A program made the position numbers and the translations under genes. The notes under the pieces were generated by a model that searched no databases, was not told the DNA's origin, and saw nothing but the letters and a program-made list of their open reading frames with translations. Below, piece after piece: positions 1 to 9,035 of a stretch of DNA of 64,000 nucleotides. How positions within the stretch are numbered: position 1 is the stretch's first letter; each line of letters starts with the position of its first letter. The stretch spans positions 434,001 through 498,000 of the forward strand of contig NZ_JAPKNH010000001.1 in assembly GCF_026344005.1 (NCBI RefSeq), in the 5' to 3' direction. The stretch is from Kaistia terrae (lineage in GTDB: Bacteria; Pseudomonadota; Alphaproteobacteria; Rhizobiales; Kaistiaceae).

Positions 1-1326
1 GTGCCGGCCATGATCGCCGCCGCCGTGGTGCCGGTCGCCTTCGCCGTCGGCTTGATGCCGGTCGATCTGGTCGTCGGCATCGTGCTCCTTGTCACCGCGC
101 CGATGATTCCGCTGTTCATGGCCTTGGCCGGTTGGGGCGCCGAGGCCGCCAGCCGCCAGCATCTGACCGCCCTGTCGCGGCTATCCGGCATGTTTGCCGA
201 CCGGATTCGCGGGTTGCTTGTCTTGAAGCTGTTTGGCCGGGCGGAGGACGAGATCGTTCGCGTCCGTAGCGCCAGCGACGAGTTCGCCGAGCGCACCCTG
301 GCCGTGCTGCGGATCGCCTTCCTGTCGTCGGCGGTGCTGGAATTCTTCGCCGCCCTCGGCGTCGCCGGCGTCGCGCTCTATGTCGGGCTGACCTATGTCG
401 GCCTGCTCGATCTGCGCGGCACCGGGTTCACCCTGCAGGCGGGGCTTTTCTGCCTGCTGATGGCGCCCGAAGTCTACATGCCGCTGCGCACGCTCGCCGC
501 TCACTACCACGACCGGGCCAGCGCCAAGGCCGCCGTAACCAGCCTTGCCGCGACCTTTGAAAACCTGCCGCCCGTCGACGAAGTCGTTACGGCGCCCGGC
601 TCGCCTTGGTCTCCTTCCGGGGCAATTGCCGTCACGGCGCGCCACTTGACGGTCGAGACGCCGGATCGCGGCACTATTCTCTCCGATGCAACGCTGGACA
701 TCGCAGCCGGCGAGACCGTCGCGCTGCTTGGCCCGAGCGGGATTGGCAAGTCGACGCTGCTCGAGGTGCTGGCGCGCCTGCGCTCGCATCAGGGCCAGAT
801 CGAGCTCGGCGGCGTTCCACTCGCTGACATCGACGAAGGGGCGCTCCGTCGCCATGTCGCATCGCTCGGCCAGCGGCCGCGCCTGTTCCATGGCACGATC
901 GCCAGCAATATCCGCCTCGGCCGGGCCGATGCCACGGACGCGGAAGTACGCCTCGCTGCCGAACGCGCCTGTGTTCTCGATTTTGCCGACAGGCTGCCCG
1001 AAGGGCTGGCGACGCCGGTCGGCGAACGGGGCAGGGGCGTTTCGGGCGGCGAAGCGCAGCGTATCGCGCTTGCGCGCATCTTCCTGCGCGATCCGGCGCT
1101 GGTGCTGCTTGACGAGCCGACCGCCCATCTCGACATCGAGACGGAAGCGCGCGTCATGCGCACCATCCTCGCCTTCGCGCAGGGACGAACGTTGCTGATC
1201 GCGACCCACTCCATGGCCGTCGCCGCTCTGATGGACCGGATTCTCGAGATCGACGATCGCCAGCGCATCCTGGTGCGCGCGCCGGATCTTACCGCAGAAC
1301 CGGTCCTGGCCCAGGGAGTGGCATGA
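1..1326 (+). CDS. cydD: CydD, ABC exporter subunit (5' partial)
   Basis: Half of the heterodimeric CydDC exporter, which moves glutathione/cysteine to the periplasm and is needed for cytochrome bd assembly. The visible 441 residues hold the last membrane helices and a complete nucleotide-binding domain: Walker A GPSGIGKST (about residue 243), signature VSGGEAQR (about 347), Walker B LVLLDEP and the H-loop ATHS. Family members are about 550-590 residues, so roughly 120-140 N-terminal residues lie left of the window and the GTG at base 1 is not a true start. The stop overlaps the cydC start (ATGA), so the two are translated together. No cydAB is visible in the window. Confidence 0.93.
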   Translation: MPAMIAAAVVPVAFAVGLMPVDLVVGIVLLVTAPMIPLFMALAGWGAEAASRQHLTALSRLSGMFADRIRGLLVLKLFGRAEDEIVRVRSASDEFAERTLAVLRIAFLSSAVLEFFAALGVAGVALYVGLTYVGLLDLRGTGFTLQAGLFCLLMAPEVYMPLRTLAAHYHDRASAKAAVTSLAATFENLPPVDEVVTAPGSPWSPSGAIAVTARHLTVETPDRGTILSDATLDIAAGETVALLGPSGIGKSTLLEVLARLRSHQGQIELGGVPLADIDEGALRRHVASLGQRPRLFHGTIASNIRLGRADATDAEVRLAAERACVLDFADRLPEGLATPVGERGRGVSGGEAQRIALARIFLRDPALVLLDEPTAHLDIETEARVMRTILAFAQGRTLLIATHSMAVAALMDRILEIDDRQRILVRAPDLTAEPVLAQGVA

Positions 1327-2978
1327 TGCGTTTGCTTTTCAGCCTTTTCGCAGCGCGTGCCGGCGGCCTCGCATTGGCGCTGGCGCTTTCCTGCCTCACT
1401 CTGGCTGCGGGTGTCGCCTTGTTCGGCGTCTCCGGCTGGTTTCTGACCGGCGCGTCGCTCGCCACCTCGGCCATGGCCTTCAACCTGTTCGGGCCGTCGT
1501 CGATGGTTCGCGGCTTCTCGTTCCTCCGCATCGTGTCGCGCTATTTCGAGCGACTGGCCGGACATGCCACGACCTTCAAGATTCTGTCGGATATCCGCGT
1601 CCGGATTTTTTCCCGGCTGATCCCGCTGGTGCCGCTGAAGGCGGCGGCGCATCGGACCGGTGATTTCGTCGCGCGGCTCACTGCCGACGTCGAAGCCCTC
1701 GACATGATGTTCCTTCAGGTCGTCGCGCCGATTGCCACGGCGGTCCTCGGCGCGCTCGGCCTCGGCCTGTTCCTCTGGATCGTGCTGCCCGATGCGCTGC
1801 CTGTGGTGCTCATCGGATTTGCGCTGACGACGCTGTTCCTGCCCCTGCTGATCGCGCTTTCCGGCCAGCGAACCGGCGCGGCGACCGTGCGCACCGCCGC
1901 CGATCTCCGCGTCGCCGTGCTCGACGGCATTGATGGCCATGCCGATCTCGTCGCGCTGGGGGCTGTCGATGGCGCCCGTCATGCGGTCGATGAAGCGGTC
2001 GCCAGCGTCCGCAAGGCGCGGCTGCGGCAGTCCTGGCGTGTCGCCTTTGGACCGGCCTTCGTCGTGCTCGGCACAGGCGCGACGGCGATCGCCACGCTCT
2101 ATGTCGGGCTCCCGGTTCTGGAACAGGGGCGCGTCACCGGTCCGGTGCTGGTCGGCGCGCTGCTGGCCGTGATGGCGGTGTTCGAAGTTTCCGGCCCGAT
2201 TCTTCGCGGGGCGGGCAAGTTGGGCGCCGCGAGTGCCGCGGCCCGTCGCGTCCAGTCGCTGGTCGACATGCCGCCGGCGATCCGTGATCCGGCCCAGCCC
2301 ATTGCCGTGCCGGATGCGGGCGACATCACGTTCGAGCAGGTCGGCTTCACCTATGGCCGCGACCAAGCCGTTCTGGCGGGTCTCGACCTGACGATCCGGG
2401 ATGGCGAGCACATCGCCATCATCGGCGAGAGTGGTTCCGGCAAATCGACGCTGCTCGGCCTGCTGTTGCGGCTTGTCGATGTCGAGAGCGGCGGTATTGG
2501 CATGGGCGGCGTCGATATCCGCGCGGTTCGCCAGGCGGATCTGCATGCCCATATCGCGCTGCTATCTCAGGACGCGCCGGTCTTCATCGGCACCATTCGC
2601 GACAATCTGAAGATCGCCGATCCACATGCCGCCGATGCAGCGCTTTGGGGCGTTCTGGAAAAGGCGCGGCTCGACGATTTTGTCCGCAGCCTGCCGCAGG
2701 GGCTCGATACATGGCTCGGCGAATCCGGCGAAACGCTGTCGGCCGGACAGGCACGACGCCTCTGCCTCGCCCGCACACTGCTGTCGCCTGCGAAGGTTCT
2801 GTTGCTGGACGAGCCGACGGCTGGCCTCGATCGGCCGACCGAAGCCGAGTTCCTCGCTGACCTGTTGGCGGTGACGACCGGCCGCACCTTGATCCTCGCC
2901 ACCCATGCGGCGCTGCCGAAGGGCGCGGTCGATCGCGTCTATCGCCTCGAAGAAGGCGCCCTAACGCTGGAGGGGTGA
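1323..2978 (+). CDS. cydC: CydC, ABC exporter subunit
   Basis: Second half of the CydDC thiol exporter. 551 residues, full family length: an N-terminal six-helix membrane domain (about 1-310) followed by an ATPase domain with Walker A GESGSGKST (about 361), signature LSAGQARR, Walker B VLLLDEPTAGLD and H-loop ATHA. It starts within the cydD stop codon (ATGA). The assignment as CydC rather than CydD rests on gene order (cydD then cydC, the usual one) and the N-terminal LFGVSGWFLTG region. It runs convergently into a TetR gene 6 bp away, with no obvious intrinsic terminator between them. Confidence 0.93.
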   Translation: MMRLLFSLFAARAGGLALALALSCLTLAAGVALFGVSGWFLTGASLATSAMAFNLFGPSSMVRGFSFLRIVSRYFERLAGHATTFKILSDIRVRIFSRLIPLVPLKAAAHRTGDFVARLTADVEALDMMFLQVVAPIATAVLGALGLGLFLWIVLPDALPVVLIGFALTTLFLPLLIALSGQRTGAATVRTAADLRVAVLDGIDGHADLVALGAVDGARHAVDEAVASVRKARLRQSWRVAFGPAFVVLGTGATAIATLYVGLPVLEQGRVTGPVLVGALLAVMAVFEVSGPILRGAGKLGAASAAARRVQSLVDMPPAIRDPAQPIAVPDAGDITFEQVGFTYGRDQAVLAGLDLTIRDGEHIAIIGESGSGKSTLLGLLLRLVDVESGGIGMGGVDIRAVRQADLHAHIALLSQDAPVFIGTIRDNLKIADPHAADAALWGVLEKARLDDFVRSLPQGLDTWLGESGETLSAGQARRLCLARTLLSPAKVLLLDEPTAGLDRPTEAEFLADLLAVTTGRTLILATHAALPKGAVDRVYRLEEGALTLEG

Positions 2979-2984
2979 GGGCGC

Positions 2985-3596
2985 CTACTTCCGGTGTGAC
3001 GCGATGATGCCTGCCGCGAGCGTTGCGAGGTTTGCGCCCGGTCGTTCGTCGCCGACATTCTGCCAGGCGACGCGCGAGCCCTCGATCAGCAGGAACAACT
3101 GATCGGCCAGCAACTCTGGCTCGGACAAGCCTGAGGCGCGGCAGAGGCGAATGAGATTGTCGCGGTGCTGGCGCGTATTGGCTTCGATCACCTTGCGACC
3201 GGGATGTGCCGGGTCGGTAAGCTGGATCGCGGCGGTCGCCAGCGCGCAGCCGCTCTCATTGCCATGCTCGACATGGTTGGTGATGCGCATCAGCCATGCG
3301 TCGATCTGCGCCAGCGGTTGGCCCGGATGCTCGTTCTCGATCTCGCACCAGATTGCCGATCCCTCGGCCGCCAGCCCGCGCAGATACTCCGCGACCAGCA
3401 GGTCCTTTGATTCGAAGTGCCGATAGAGCGTCATCTTGTTGGTGCCGGCCGCCTCGGCGACCGCTTCGACGCCAACGCCGTGGACGCCATGGCGCGCGAA
3501 CAGCTCGCGCGCAGCGATCAGGATGCGTTCGCGAGGCGGCAGCGCGCGTGCGGTAGCGCTGCTGTGAACAGACTGTTCAGCGATTTTCACATCCAT
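2985..3596 (-). CDS. TetR/AcrR family transcriptional regulator
   Basis: Probable repressor of the divergent azoR. The N-terminus has a clear TetR helix-turn-helix (RERILIAARELFARHGVHGV, then AEAAGTNKMTLYRHFESKDLL); the C-terminal domain resembles the YcdC/AcrR-like ligand-binding fold. The start is chosen at the ATG at 3596 (203 residues). An ATG 33 bases further upstream (3629) would place the operator-like repeats inside the coding region and has no better ribosome-binding site. Regulation of azoR is inferred from the divergent layout and the palindromes between the genes. TetR/azoreductase pairs are a common arrangement in which the regulator senses quinones or electrophiles; that role is not shown here. 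Confidence 0.85.
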   Translation of the reverse strand: MDVKIAEQSVHSSATARALPPRERILIAARELFARHGVHGVGVEAVAEAAGTNKMTLYRHFESKDLLVAEYLRGLAAEGSAIWCEIENEHPGQPLAQIDAWLMRITNHVEHGNESGCALATAAIQLTDPAHPGRKVIEANTRQHRDNLIRLCRASGLSEPELLADQLFLLIEGSRVAWQNVGDERPGANLATLAAGIIASHRK

Positions 3597-3611
3597 CCCA
3601 TTTGACTCGGT

Positions 3612-3643
3612 GTTACCAAGGAGTAACATTTAGTAACGTTACT
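3612..3643. promoter_or_regulatory. candidate TetR operator, GTTAC/GTAAC repeats
   Basis: The short TetR-azoR intergenic region carries the half-site GTTAC four times: GTTAC (3612-3616), GTAAC (3623-3627) and the perfect 12-bp palindrome AGTAACGTTACT (3632-3643). The first two form an inverted pair with a 6-bp spacer. The spacing and position between divergent starts are what is expected of an autoregulated TetR operator. Confidence 0.6.
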
Positions 3644-3711
3644 CTACGGTATCGGCGTCCGTTCCTCCCCGGATCTGGACCGGTTGCCGTAACATAGTGA
3701 AGGCAAGACCG

Positions 3712-4335
3712 ATGACCAACATCCTTTTCGTGACCTCAAGCCCGCGCGGCGGCGCCTCGCACTCCAGCAAGGTTGCCGAGCGCGTTCTGCAAGACCTTGT
3801 TGCCGGCAATCCGGATGCGACCGTTGTCCGCCGCGATCTCGCGCGTGACCCGCTCCCCCATGTCGACGAAGCCTATCTGGGCGCTGTGTTCACTCCCGCG
3901 GAAGCGCGCAGCGACGAGCAGAAGGCGATTGCCGCGGTTTCGGACGCTCTGATCGATGAGCTGTTCGCCGCTGACATCATCGTCATCGCCTCGGCAATGA
4001 TCAACTTTACCATCACCTCGACGTTGAAGACCTGGCTCGACTACATCGCCCGCGCCGGTCGCACCTTTGCCTATGTCGACAATGCACCGGTCGGTCTGGT
4101 TACCGGCAAGCGCGTCGTGCTGGTCGAGTCGAAGGGCGGCATCTATTCGGAAGGTCCGATGAAGCCGAACGATTTCCAGCTGCCCTATCTTCGCTTCATC
4201 CTCGCCTTCATCGGCCTGACCAATGTCGAGGAAATCACGGTCGAGGGCGTCGCCTTCGGACCGGAGCAGGCGGCCAGCGCCGTGGCAGCTGCCGAGATCA
4301 AGGCGTCGGAGACGGCCCGCGCCATCGCGGCCTGA
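3712..4335 (+). CDS. azoR: FMN-dependent NADH-azoreductase
   Basis: Flavodoxin-fold NAD(P)H:quinone/azo reductase of the AzoR (AcpD) family, 207 residues, the usual size. Visible family features are the N-terminal phosphate-binding loop (FVTSSPRGGASHSSK), the central ASAMINFTITSTLKTWLDYIAR segment contacting FMN, and the C-terminal YLRFILAFIGLTNVEEI stretch. The ATG at 3712 is preferred over an upstream GTG (3697) because GAAGG lies at an ideal distance (3699-3703). The enzyme reduces azo dyes and quinones in the cytoplasm, probably as protection from electrophiles. It is transcribed divergently from the TetR gene and ends at a strong bidirectional terminator. Confidence 0.93.
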   Translation: MTNILFVTSSPRGGASHSSKVAERVLQDLVAGNPDATVVRRDLARDPLPHVDEAYLGAVFTPAEARSDEQKAIAAVSDALIDELFAADIIVIASAMINFTITSTLKTWLDYIARAGRTFAYVDNAPVGLVTGKRVVLVESKGGIYSEGPMKPNDFQLPYLRFILAFIGLTNVEEITVEGVAFGPEQAASAVAAAEIKASETARAIAA

Positions 4336-4358
4336 ACCCGACTCTAGAGCGACAAATG

Positions 4359-4390
4359 AAAACGGCCGGATCTTTCGATCCGGCCGTTTT
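4359..4390. terminator. bidirectional intrinsic terminator
   Basis: Perfect 14-bp stem (aaaacggccggatc / gatccggccgtttt) with a TTTC loop. It has A and T runs on both sides, so it can serve azoR on the + strand and the convergent exported-protein gene on the - strand. Confidence 0.9.
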
Positions 4391-4393
4391 GCG

Positions 4394-6361
4394 TTACGGG
4401 GTGGTCTTGATTTCGACTTGCAGCAGGTCGGGCAGCTTTTGCGGCGCGCTTTCGGCCGTCTCCATCAGCGTCGTCACCGGAACCGGCGTCGTCGGCTCCG
4501 CGGCAATGGTCATCGTGCCCGGCGTCTTGATGAAGGCCTGAAGGGCAGGGGCGAGCTTTGCCTGGAAGCCCGGATTCTTCAGCACCATCAGGAACAGCGG
4601 CAAGGCGCCGGCGATCTGCTGGCGGAACTTGTCCGGCTCGACCTTCATCTTGGTCGCCTGCATGCCGATGGCGCGATCGACGATCGACTTGTCCTCGATC
4701 GCCAGCTTGCCGCGCGTGAACAAGAGCGACGCGAGCGCGCCTTCCAGTTGCTTCGGATCTTCGATCGCCTGGCGTGTCAGTCCGGTCAGCGTGGCGTCGA
4801 CGTTCATCGTCGCCAGATCCTTGATGGCGAGCTTGAAGCCGTCGAGGATCAGGCTGTCGTCGGCTTCGCGCCAGGCAAGGCGGAAGCCGTAATCGGCAAC
4901 CAGCCTGTCATAGCCGAGCCCCTTGATGATATCGCGGGCACGACGGTCGTCGATCTGCGACAGGTCGAGATCGAGGCCGCGCATCTCGCTGGTGATCGTG
5001 GTCGGCACGGGGCCGACATAATCGCCGAGATCGATGCGCGCGCGATCGACCGCGCCGAGCTTCTTGCCGGCCTGGGTCACGTCGACGCCGACAGCCTCGG
5101 CGAAGCCCATGGTCGGGATGATCGCCATCGGGTCGAAGTCCATGCCGACGGTCGCGGCGAGCGCCGACGACATGATCACTTCCGTCGACGGGAACTTGAA
5201 GCCGCCGATGGCCAGGCGCTCAGCCCCGACCGAACCCTTGTCCTGGACGGCGACATCGAGATCGCTGATGCCGATCTCGCCGATGCCGTCGCTGGAGAAA
5301 TCGTTGATGTGGAAATCGCCGAGATGGAAGCGCTCGATCTCGGGCGCGGTGATGTCGAGATCGTTGAGGCGCACTGCACCGACGCCGACGAAGCTGAACA
5401 GGCCGGCGATATTGCCGCTCAACAGCCGCTCGGTATCCTCATCGGTGAGTTCGGGTTTCGAGAGGATTGTGTCGAAGAGGTCGGCGAAGCTCGTCTTCGG
5501 CTGGCGCATCCGGAGATTTTCCATCTCGAACGAGCCCATGCGGATCGAGGCGCCGGGCATCTCGATCGAGAAGTTGCGATAGACCTCAAGGCCGAGCACG
5601 GTGCGCCACTTGCCATCGCCGACGCCACCGACATAGCGGTCGGGATCCAGCACGGCCGAAACCGCGTCGAGGTCGTATTTGCGCGCTTCGATCTTGTCGA
5701 TCGTGAATTTCAGCAGGCCATCGGGGGAGGGCATTTCCTGTGACACAGGTCCAAGCGTCACCTGATCGATGACGCCGTTGGCCATGCCCTTCAGCTCATA
5801 CGAGCCGAAGCTTGCCGCCGAGGTCTGGCCCTCGGTCGTCTCCGTGGCGTCGATGCGGCCAATCCGGATGCTGTCGACGGAGGCCTTGGCGACAATACCC
5901 CAGCCTTTGGCGAGCGACGTGAAGATGCGGTTCTGGTCGAAGACGAAATTGACGAAACTCGGCACGGCGAGATTTTCGACGCGGATATCCGCGAGCGTTG
6001 CGCTCCCCAGATCGCCGAACGTCATCTTGCTGCTGTCGACCGTGATCCCGGTCGCCCTGAAGCCGCCATCCGCTGCCTCGGCGTAATTGGTGATGCCGAT
6101 CGTCCCGAAGGAGACCTCCATCTTGGTCGCCAGCGTCTCGCTGCGGATCGTCAGGTTGCGCAGCGTCACGGTGCGCTGGCTCTCGTCATAGGACAGCTCG
6201 GAGAAACCGGCGACCCAGTTCGGCGAAGCATCTAGCGCCGAGACCCAATTGCGGATGGTCGTCTCGATCGGCGTTTCGGCTAGCGCGGGCAACGAGGCCG
6301 TCATGGCGGCGGCGCTGACACCGGCGGCGAATAGACGGACGCGTAGCGACGAACGGCTCAT
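4394..6361 (-). CDS. exported protein of unknown function (long paralogue)
   Basis: No known function recognised. 655 residues beginning with a Sec signal peptide (MSRSSLRVRLF, a hydrophobic AAGVSAAAMTASLP core, ALA cleavage site), so it is probably periplasmic. The rest is soluble, rich in beta-prone alternating segments and Asp/Ile, in a pattern reminiscent of AsmA/TamB-like or repeat beta proteins. The last ~190 residues align by eye with the C-terminus of the next gene upstream (LGYD-L, AGALPLFL/SGALPLLL, NPGFQ/NQGFQ, LPDLLQV/LPDVLAV). The ATG at 6361 is used because GGAG lies 6 bases upstream; an in-frame ATG 12 bases earlier lacks this. A terminator separates it from the upstream paralogue, so it probably has its own promoter. 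Confidence 0.8.
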   Translation of the reverse strand: MSRSSLRVRLFAAGVSAAAMTASLPALAETPIETTIRNWVSALDASPNWVAGFSELSYDESQRTVTLRNLTIRSETLATKMEVSFGTIGITNYAEAADGGFRATGITVDSSKMTFGDLGSATLADIRVENLAVPSFVNFVFDQNRIFTSLAKGWGIVAKASVDSIRIGRIDATETTEGQTSAASFGSYELKGMANGVIDQVTLGPVSQEMPSPDGLLKFTIDKIEARKYDLDAVSAVLDPDRYVGGVGDGKWRTVLGLEVYRNFSIEMPGASIRMGSFEMENLRMRQPKTSFADLFDTILSKPELTDEDTERLLSGNIAGLFSFVGVGAVRLNDLDITAPEIERFHLGDFHINDFSSDGIGEIGISDLDVAVQDKGSVGAERLAIGGFKFPSTEVIMSSALAATVGMDFDPMAIIPTMGFAEAVGVDVTQAGKKLGAVDRARIDLGDYVGPVPTTITSEMRGLDLDLSQIDDRRARDIIKGLGYDRLVADYGFRLAWREADDSLILDGFKLAIKDLATMNVDATLTGLTRQAIEDPKQLEGALASLLFTRGKLAIEDKSIVDRAIGMQATKMKVEPDKFRQQIAGALPLFLMVLKNPGFQAKLAPALQAFIKTPGTMTIAAEPTTPVPVTTLMETAESAPQKLPDLLQVEIKTTP

Positions 6362-6446
6362 AGGGTGCTCCATGGCGGCTGGGCGATCGGGCTATGCGTG
6401 CCTTCGATCGGCCGTGTCAGGCAAAATCATCCCGAAAGGGGATAAC

Positions 6447-6475
6447 AAAAACCCGGACGGTCTGCACCGCCCGGG
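6447..6475 (-). terminator. intrinsic terminator of the shorter exported paralogue
   Basis: Read on the minus strand: stem CCCGGGCGGT / ACCGTCCGGG with a GCAG loop and one mismatch, followed by TTTTTG. It lies 44 bases past the stop of the 380-residue gene. Confidence 0.85.
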
Positions 6476-6518
6476 GAACATTTGGCGTCTATTCGACGCG
6501 CAGTCTCGCGAGAGAGAC

Positions 6519-7661
6519 TTACTGGTTGGCCTGGATATCGACAGCCAGGACGTCCGGCAGCGTCTGCGGCGCGGTCGAGGCGGCGCCGAAGATCTGCATG
6601 ATCGGAACCGGATTGCCGGGAGCCGCGGTGATCGTCAGCGACTGCGGGTCCTTGAGGAAGGCGGTCGCCGCGGTGGCGATGCGATCCTGGAAGCCCTGGT
6701 TGCCGACAACCGAAAGCAGCAGCGGCAGCGCGCCGCTGATCTGCTCGACGAACTGCTCGGAGGTGGCGCCCATTGCCTTGGCCTGCATCTCGATCACGCG
6801 GCCGACGATGCCGGCATTGTCGAAGCGGATCTTGGCATTGTCGACCGTCGCTGTGGCAGCGAGTTCCGAAAGCTTGTCGGGATCCTGCAGCTTGTCGCGC
6901 GGCAGGCCGCCGAAGGTGCCGGTGATGTTGAGCTTGCCGACATCCTTGCCGTCGAACGAGATCGACCGGAAGGTGAAGCTCTGCTTGGCGTTGTCATACG
7001 CGCCGTCGATGCCGACGTCGAAGGTCAGCTTGTCATAGCCTAGCTTCTCGACCCAATCCTTGGTCTGCTCGTCCGACTTCAGCACGTCGCCGGGAATGTT
7101 GACGCCGCTGACGCGCAGCTGGCCATCGTTCGGCGCGCCCTCGATGACATCGCCGAGCGCTACGTTGACGCTGTCGATCGTGATCGGCGCGGGGGTCTCG
7201 GTGGAGACGACGTTGATCGTCGACATTTCCATGTTCGAGAACGGCGTGATCTTGGCCTTCGAGTTGATCTCGCTCGGCGCGGGAACGACGGCGTCCTTGA
7301 ACGAGCCCTTGTCCCAGCTGATCGTCGTTTCCTTGTCGACGACCTTGCCGGCGTCGAAGGAGATGCTGGCCGCGGTGAAGCCGCCGCTGGTGCGCTCTAG
7401 CGGGCTTTCGATGACGATCACCGGGATCGTCACGTCGCCGCCCTGCTTGGCGACCATCTTCACGTTGTTCAGCGTGACGTTGTCGCCGTCGGCCTTGGCC
7501 GATTCAATCGTGACCTTGGCCTCGCCGCGCGCCTGAGCCGCGGCGACGAACGCGTCTGCGATTTTCTGGGCGTCGGGAGCTGCGAATGCCGCCGTCGACA
7601 GCATGAGCGCCGATGCGAGCGTGAGGCCGCGCACCGCGAAGCCGGAAACCGTCAGGTTCAT
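6519..7661 (-). CDS. exported protein of unknown function (short paralogue)
   Basis: 380 residues with a clean signal peptide (hydrophobic LTLASALMLSTAAF core, AFA cleavage). Function not recognised. After the signal it has DAQKIADAFVAAAQARG and then repeated beta-type segments; the C-terminal half shares short blocks with the 655-residue protein downstream (LGYDKL, SGALPLLL, NQGFQ, LTITAAP, TLPDVLAV), so the two are diverged tandem paralogues. The ATG at 7661 has a strong GGAGG five bases upstream. It has its own terminator. Both proteins together suggest a periplasmic or envelope role, but no catalytic motif is visible. Confidence 0.82.
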   Translation of the reverse strand: MNLTVSGFAVRGLTLASALMLSTAAFAAPDAQKIADAFVAAAQARGEAKVTIESAKADGDNVTLNNVKMVAKQGGDVTIPVIVIESPLERTSGGFTAASISFDAGKVVDKETTISWDKGSFKDAVVPAPSEINSKAKITPFSNMEMSTINVVSTETPAPITIDSVNVALGDVIEGAPNDGQLRVSGVNIPGDVLKSDEQTKDWVEKLGYDKLTFDVGIDGAYDNAKQSFTFRSISFDGKDVGKLNITGTFGGLPRDKLQDPDKLSELAATATVDNAKIRFDNAGIVGRVIEMQAKAMGATSEQFVEQISGALPLLLSVVGNQGFQDRIATAATAFLKDPQSLTITAAPGNPVPIMQIFGAASTAPQTLPDVLAVDIQANQ

Positions 7662-7986
7662 AGTGTCCTCCAAGGAACGAATCGAGTGGGCTCGGCAAAA
7701 GCCTGAGCCATGTCCGTGATGTATTCTGTCGAGACTTCATGGCGAGAGCAAGAACGGCAGCCTTGCGTGTGACGCGCGTCACCCGCGACAAAACCGGGCC
7801 TTGCCTCTGCCCGAATCTCCGGCACAACCTGCCCCGCGCAATTTCCGCTACGTCAGGCGCGGGTTAGAGCGCTTTCGAGCGGAGGGGACGCCAGTTCGCG
7901 AGACGAAAACATGGCAAGGAACTGGGGCCTCTCGCCGTTTCGGCGAAACGGTGAAAGGCTCCAGGTTGCGCGCCGATCCGGATAAG
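7662..7986. other. intergenic region, no gene seen
   Basis: 325 bases upstream of the short exported paralogue. It should hold that gene's promoter, but no convincing -35/-10 pair was picked. At 7865-7910 there is a diverged copy of the palindromic element family described at 39980-40026 (gagcgctttcgagcgga ... ccagttcgcgaga). No open frame with coding character was seen. Confidence 0.5.
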
Positions 7987-8151
7987 CTAGCGGCGACCGC
8001 TATCGCAATCTTCCGCGTTGCTGGTTCCGCCGGGGCCGCAGGCATTGACGGGGTCCATCGCCTTGATGGCGGGGGCGTTCGAATTGGTGGTGCAACCGGC
8101 CAGGCCTGCAAGGCCGGCGCTGATTGCGAGAACGGCGAGTAGGGCGCGCAT
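7987..8151 (-). CDS. small lipoprotein
   Basis: 54 residues: basic start MRALL, hydrophobic core AVLAISAGLAGL, lipobox LAGC at residues 16-19, then a short Thr/Asn/Gly-rich tail (TTNSNAPAIKAMDP...). The lipobox predicts diacylglyceryl modification of the Cys and anchoring to a membrane facing the periplasm. The start at 8151 is supported by GAGGAAGAG just upstream; longer in-frame extensions lack membrane logic. Function unknown; the size resembles entericidin-like or other small rhizobial lipoproteins. Confidence 0.7.
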   Translation of the reverse strand: MRALLAVLAISAGLAGLAGCTTNSNAPAIKAMDPVNACGPGGTSNAEDCDSGRR

Positions 8152-8269
8152 GGACTCTTCCTCTGGTTGGCCCTCGCGCATCGTCGCGTAGGGTTCCCCT
8201 GCGACGTAGCGCTTGTTTTGTGGGCGACCAGAGGTTCGCGCAACCCAAGGTCGCGCGCAAGCGTCCATT

Positions 8270-8968
8270 TCAGAGCACGATCAGGCCGACGCCTTTCAAA
8301 AGCTCCGTCGCCTGCGCCTTGGAGATGGTGGCCTTGCGGAACAGGCTTGCATCGGCCAGCGTGATGGCGCCAAGATCGCAGCCGCGCAGGTCCGCGCCTT
8401 CGAATTTCGCCGCCCGCAGGCTTGCCGAGCGCAGCGACGAATCCAGGAACACGGCATCGCGGAAATCCGCGCCGGCGAGATCCGCATCGGCAAAATCGAC
8501 GCCGTCGATCCGCTCCTTGCGAAACGACACGTTGCGCAGCATCGCGCCATTGAGCCGCGTGCGCAGAAACGAAATGCCGATGGTCGCCGCGCCCTGGAAA
8601 TCGCCCCCCGTCAGCTTGCTGTCCTCGAAGCGCGCATTGGTCAGTCGCGCCCGGACGAATTCGGAATTGCTGAAGTTGCAGTTTTTGAACTGCGCATCGG
8701 CAAGCTCGGCGCCGGAAAAGATCGCCTTCAGCGCCCGCACTTCGTTCCAGCGTGATCCGGTCGCTTCGACGCCGCGCAGATCGCTTTCGGTCAAGTCACA
8801 GCGTTCGAACTCGGCCTCGGAAAAGTTCATCCCCTTCAGGTCGCAACCGGTGAACTGGCAATCGACAAAACGCGCGCCGGAAAAATCGATCTCGCCGTCG
8901 AACAGCGTCGTCAGGCGAACCTTCTCGGCAGTGAGGTTTTCGACAATGCGGGCAGTGGGCTTGGTCAT
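8270..8968 (-). CDS. pentapeptide-repeat protein
   Basis: 232 residues made almost wholly of A(D/N)LXX-type pentapeptides (for example DFSGARFVDCQF, ADADLAGADFRDAVF, AKFEGADLRGCDL), which fold as a right-handed quadrilateral beta-helix. There is no signal peptide or transmembrane segment, so it is cytosolic. Family members include DNA-gyrase-protecting proteins (Qnr/MfpA), but most have no known role. Here the repeat register is interrupted around residues 130-150 (FLRTRLNGAMLRNVSF), and no Qnr-specific loop could be identified, so no function is assigned. Confidence 0.88.
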   Translation of the reverse strand: MTKPTARIVENLTAEKVRLTTLFDGEIDFSGARFVDCQFTGCDLKGMNFSEAEFERCDLTESDLRGVEATGSRWNEVRALKAIFSGAELADAQFKNCNFSNSEFVRARLTNARFEDSKLTGGDFQGAATIGISFLRTRLNGAMLRNVSFRKERIDGVDFADADLAGADFRDAVFLDSSLRSASLRAAKFEGADLRGCDLGAITLADASLFRKATISKAQATELLKGVGLIVL

Positions 8969-9035
8969 GGAATCGGGCGCCTCTTTGAACGGCCCCGTTG
9001 TAGCGCCGAAGCGGCCGCCCGGCCATGCGCAGGGC

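Noticed and set aside
4223-5743. 506-codon open frame opposite the long exported paralogue
   Set aside because: Antisense shadow with low-complexity RRR/DRR content; the minus-strand protein has a signal peptide and ribosome-binding site.
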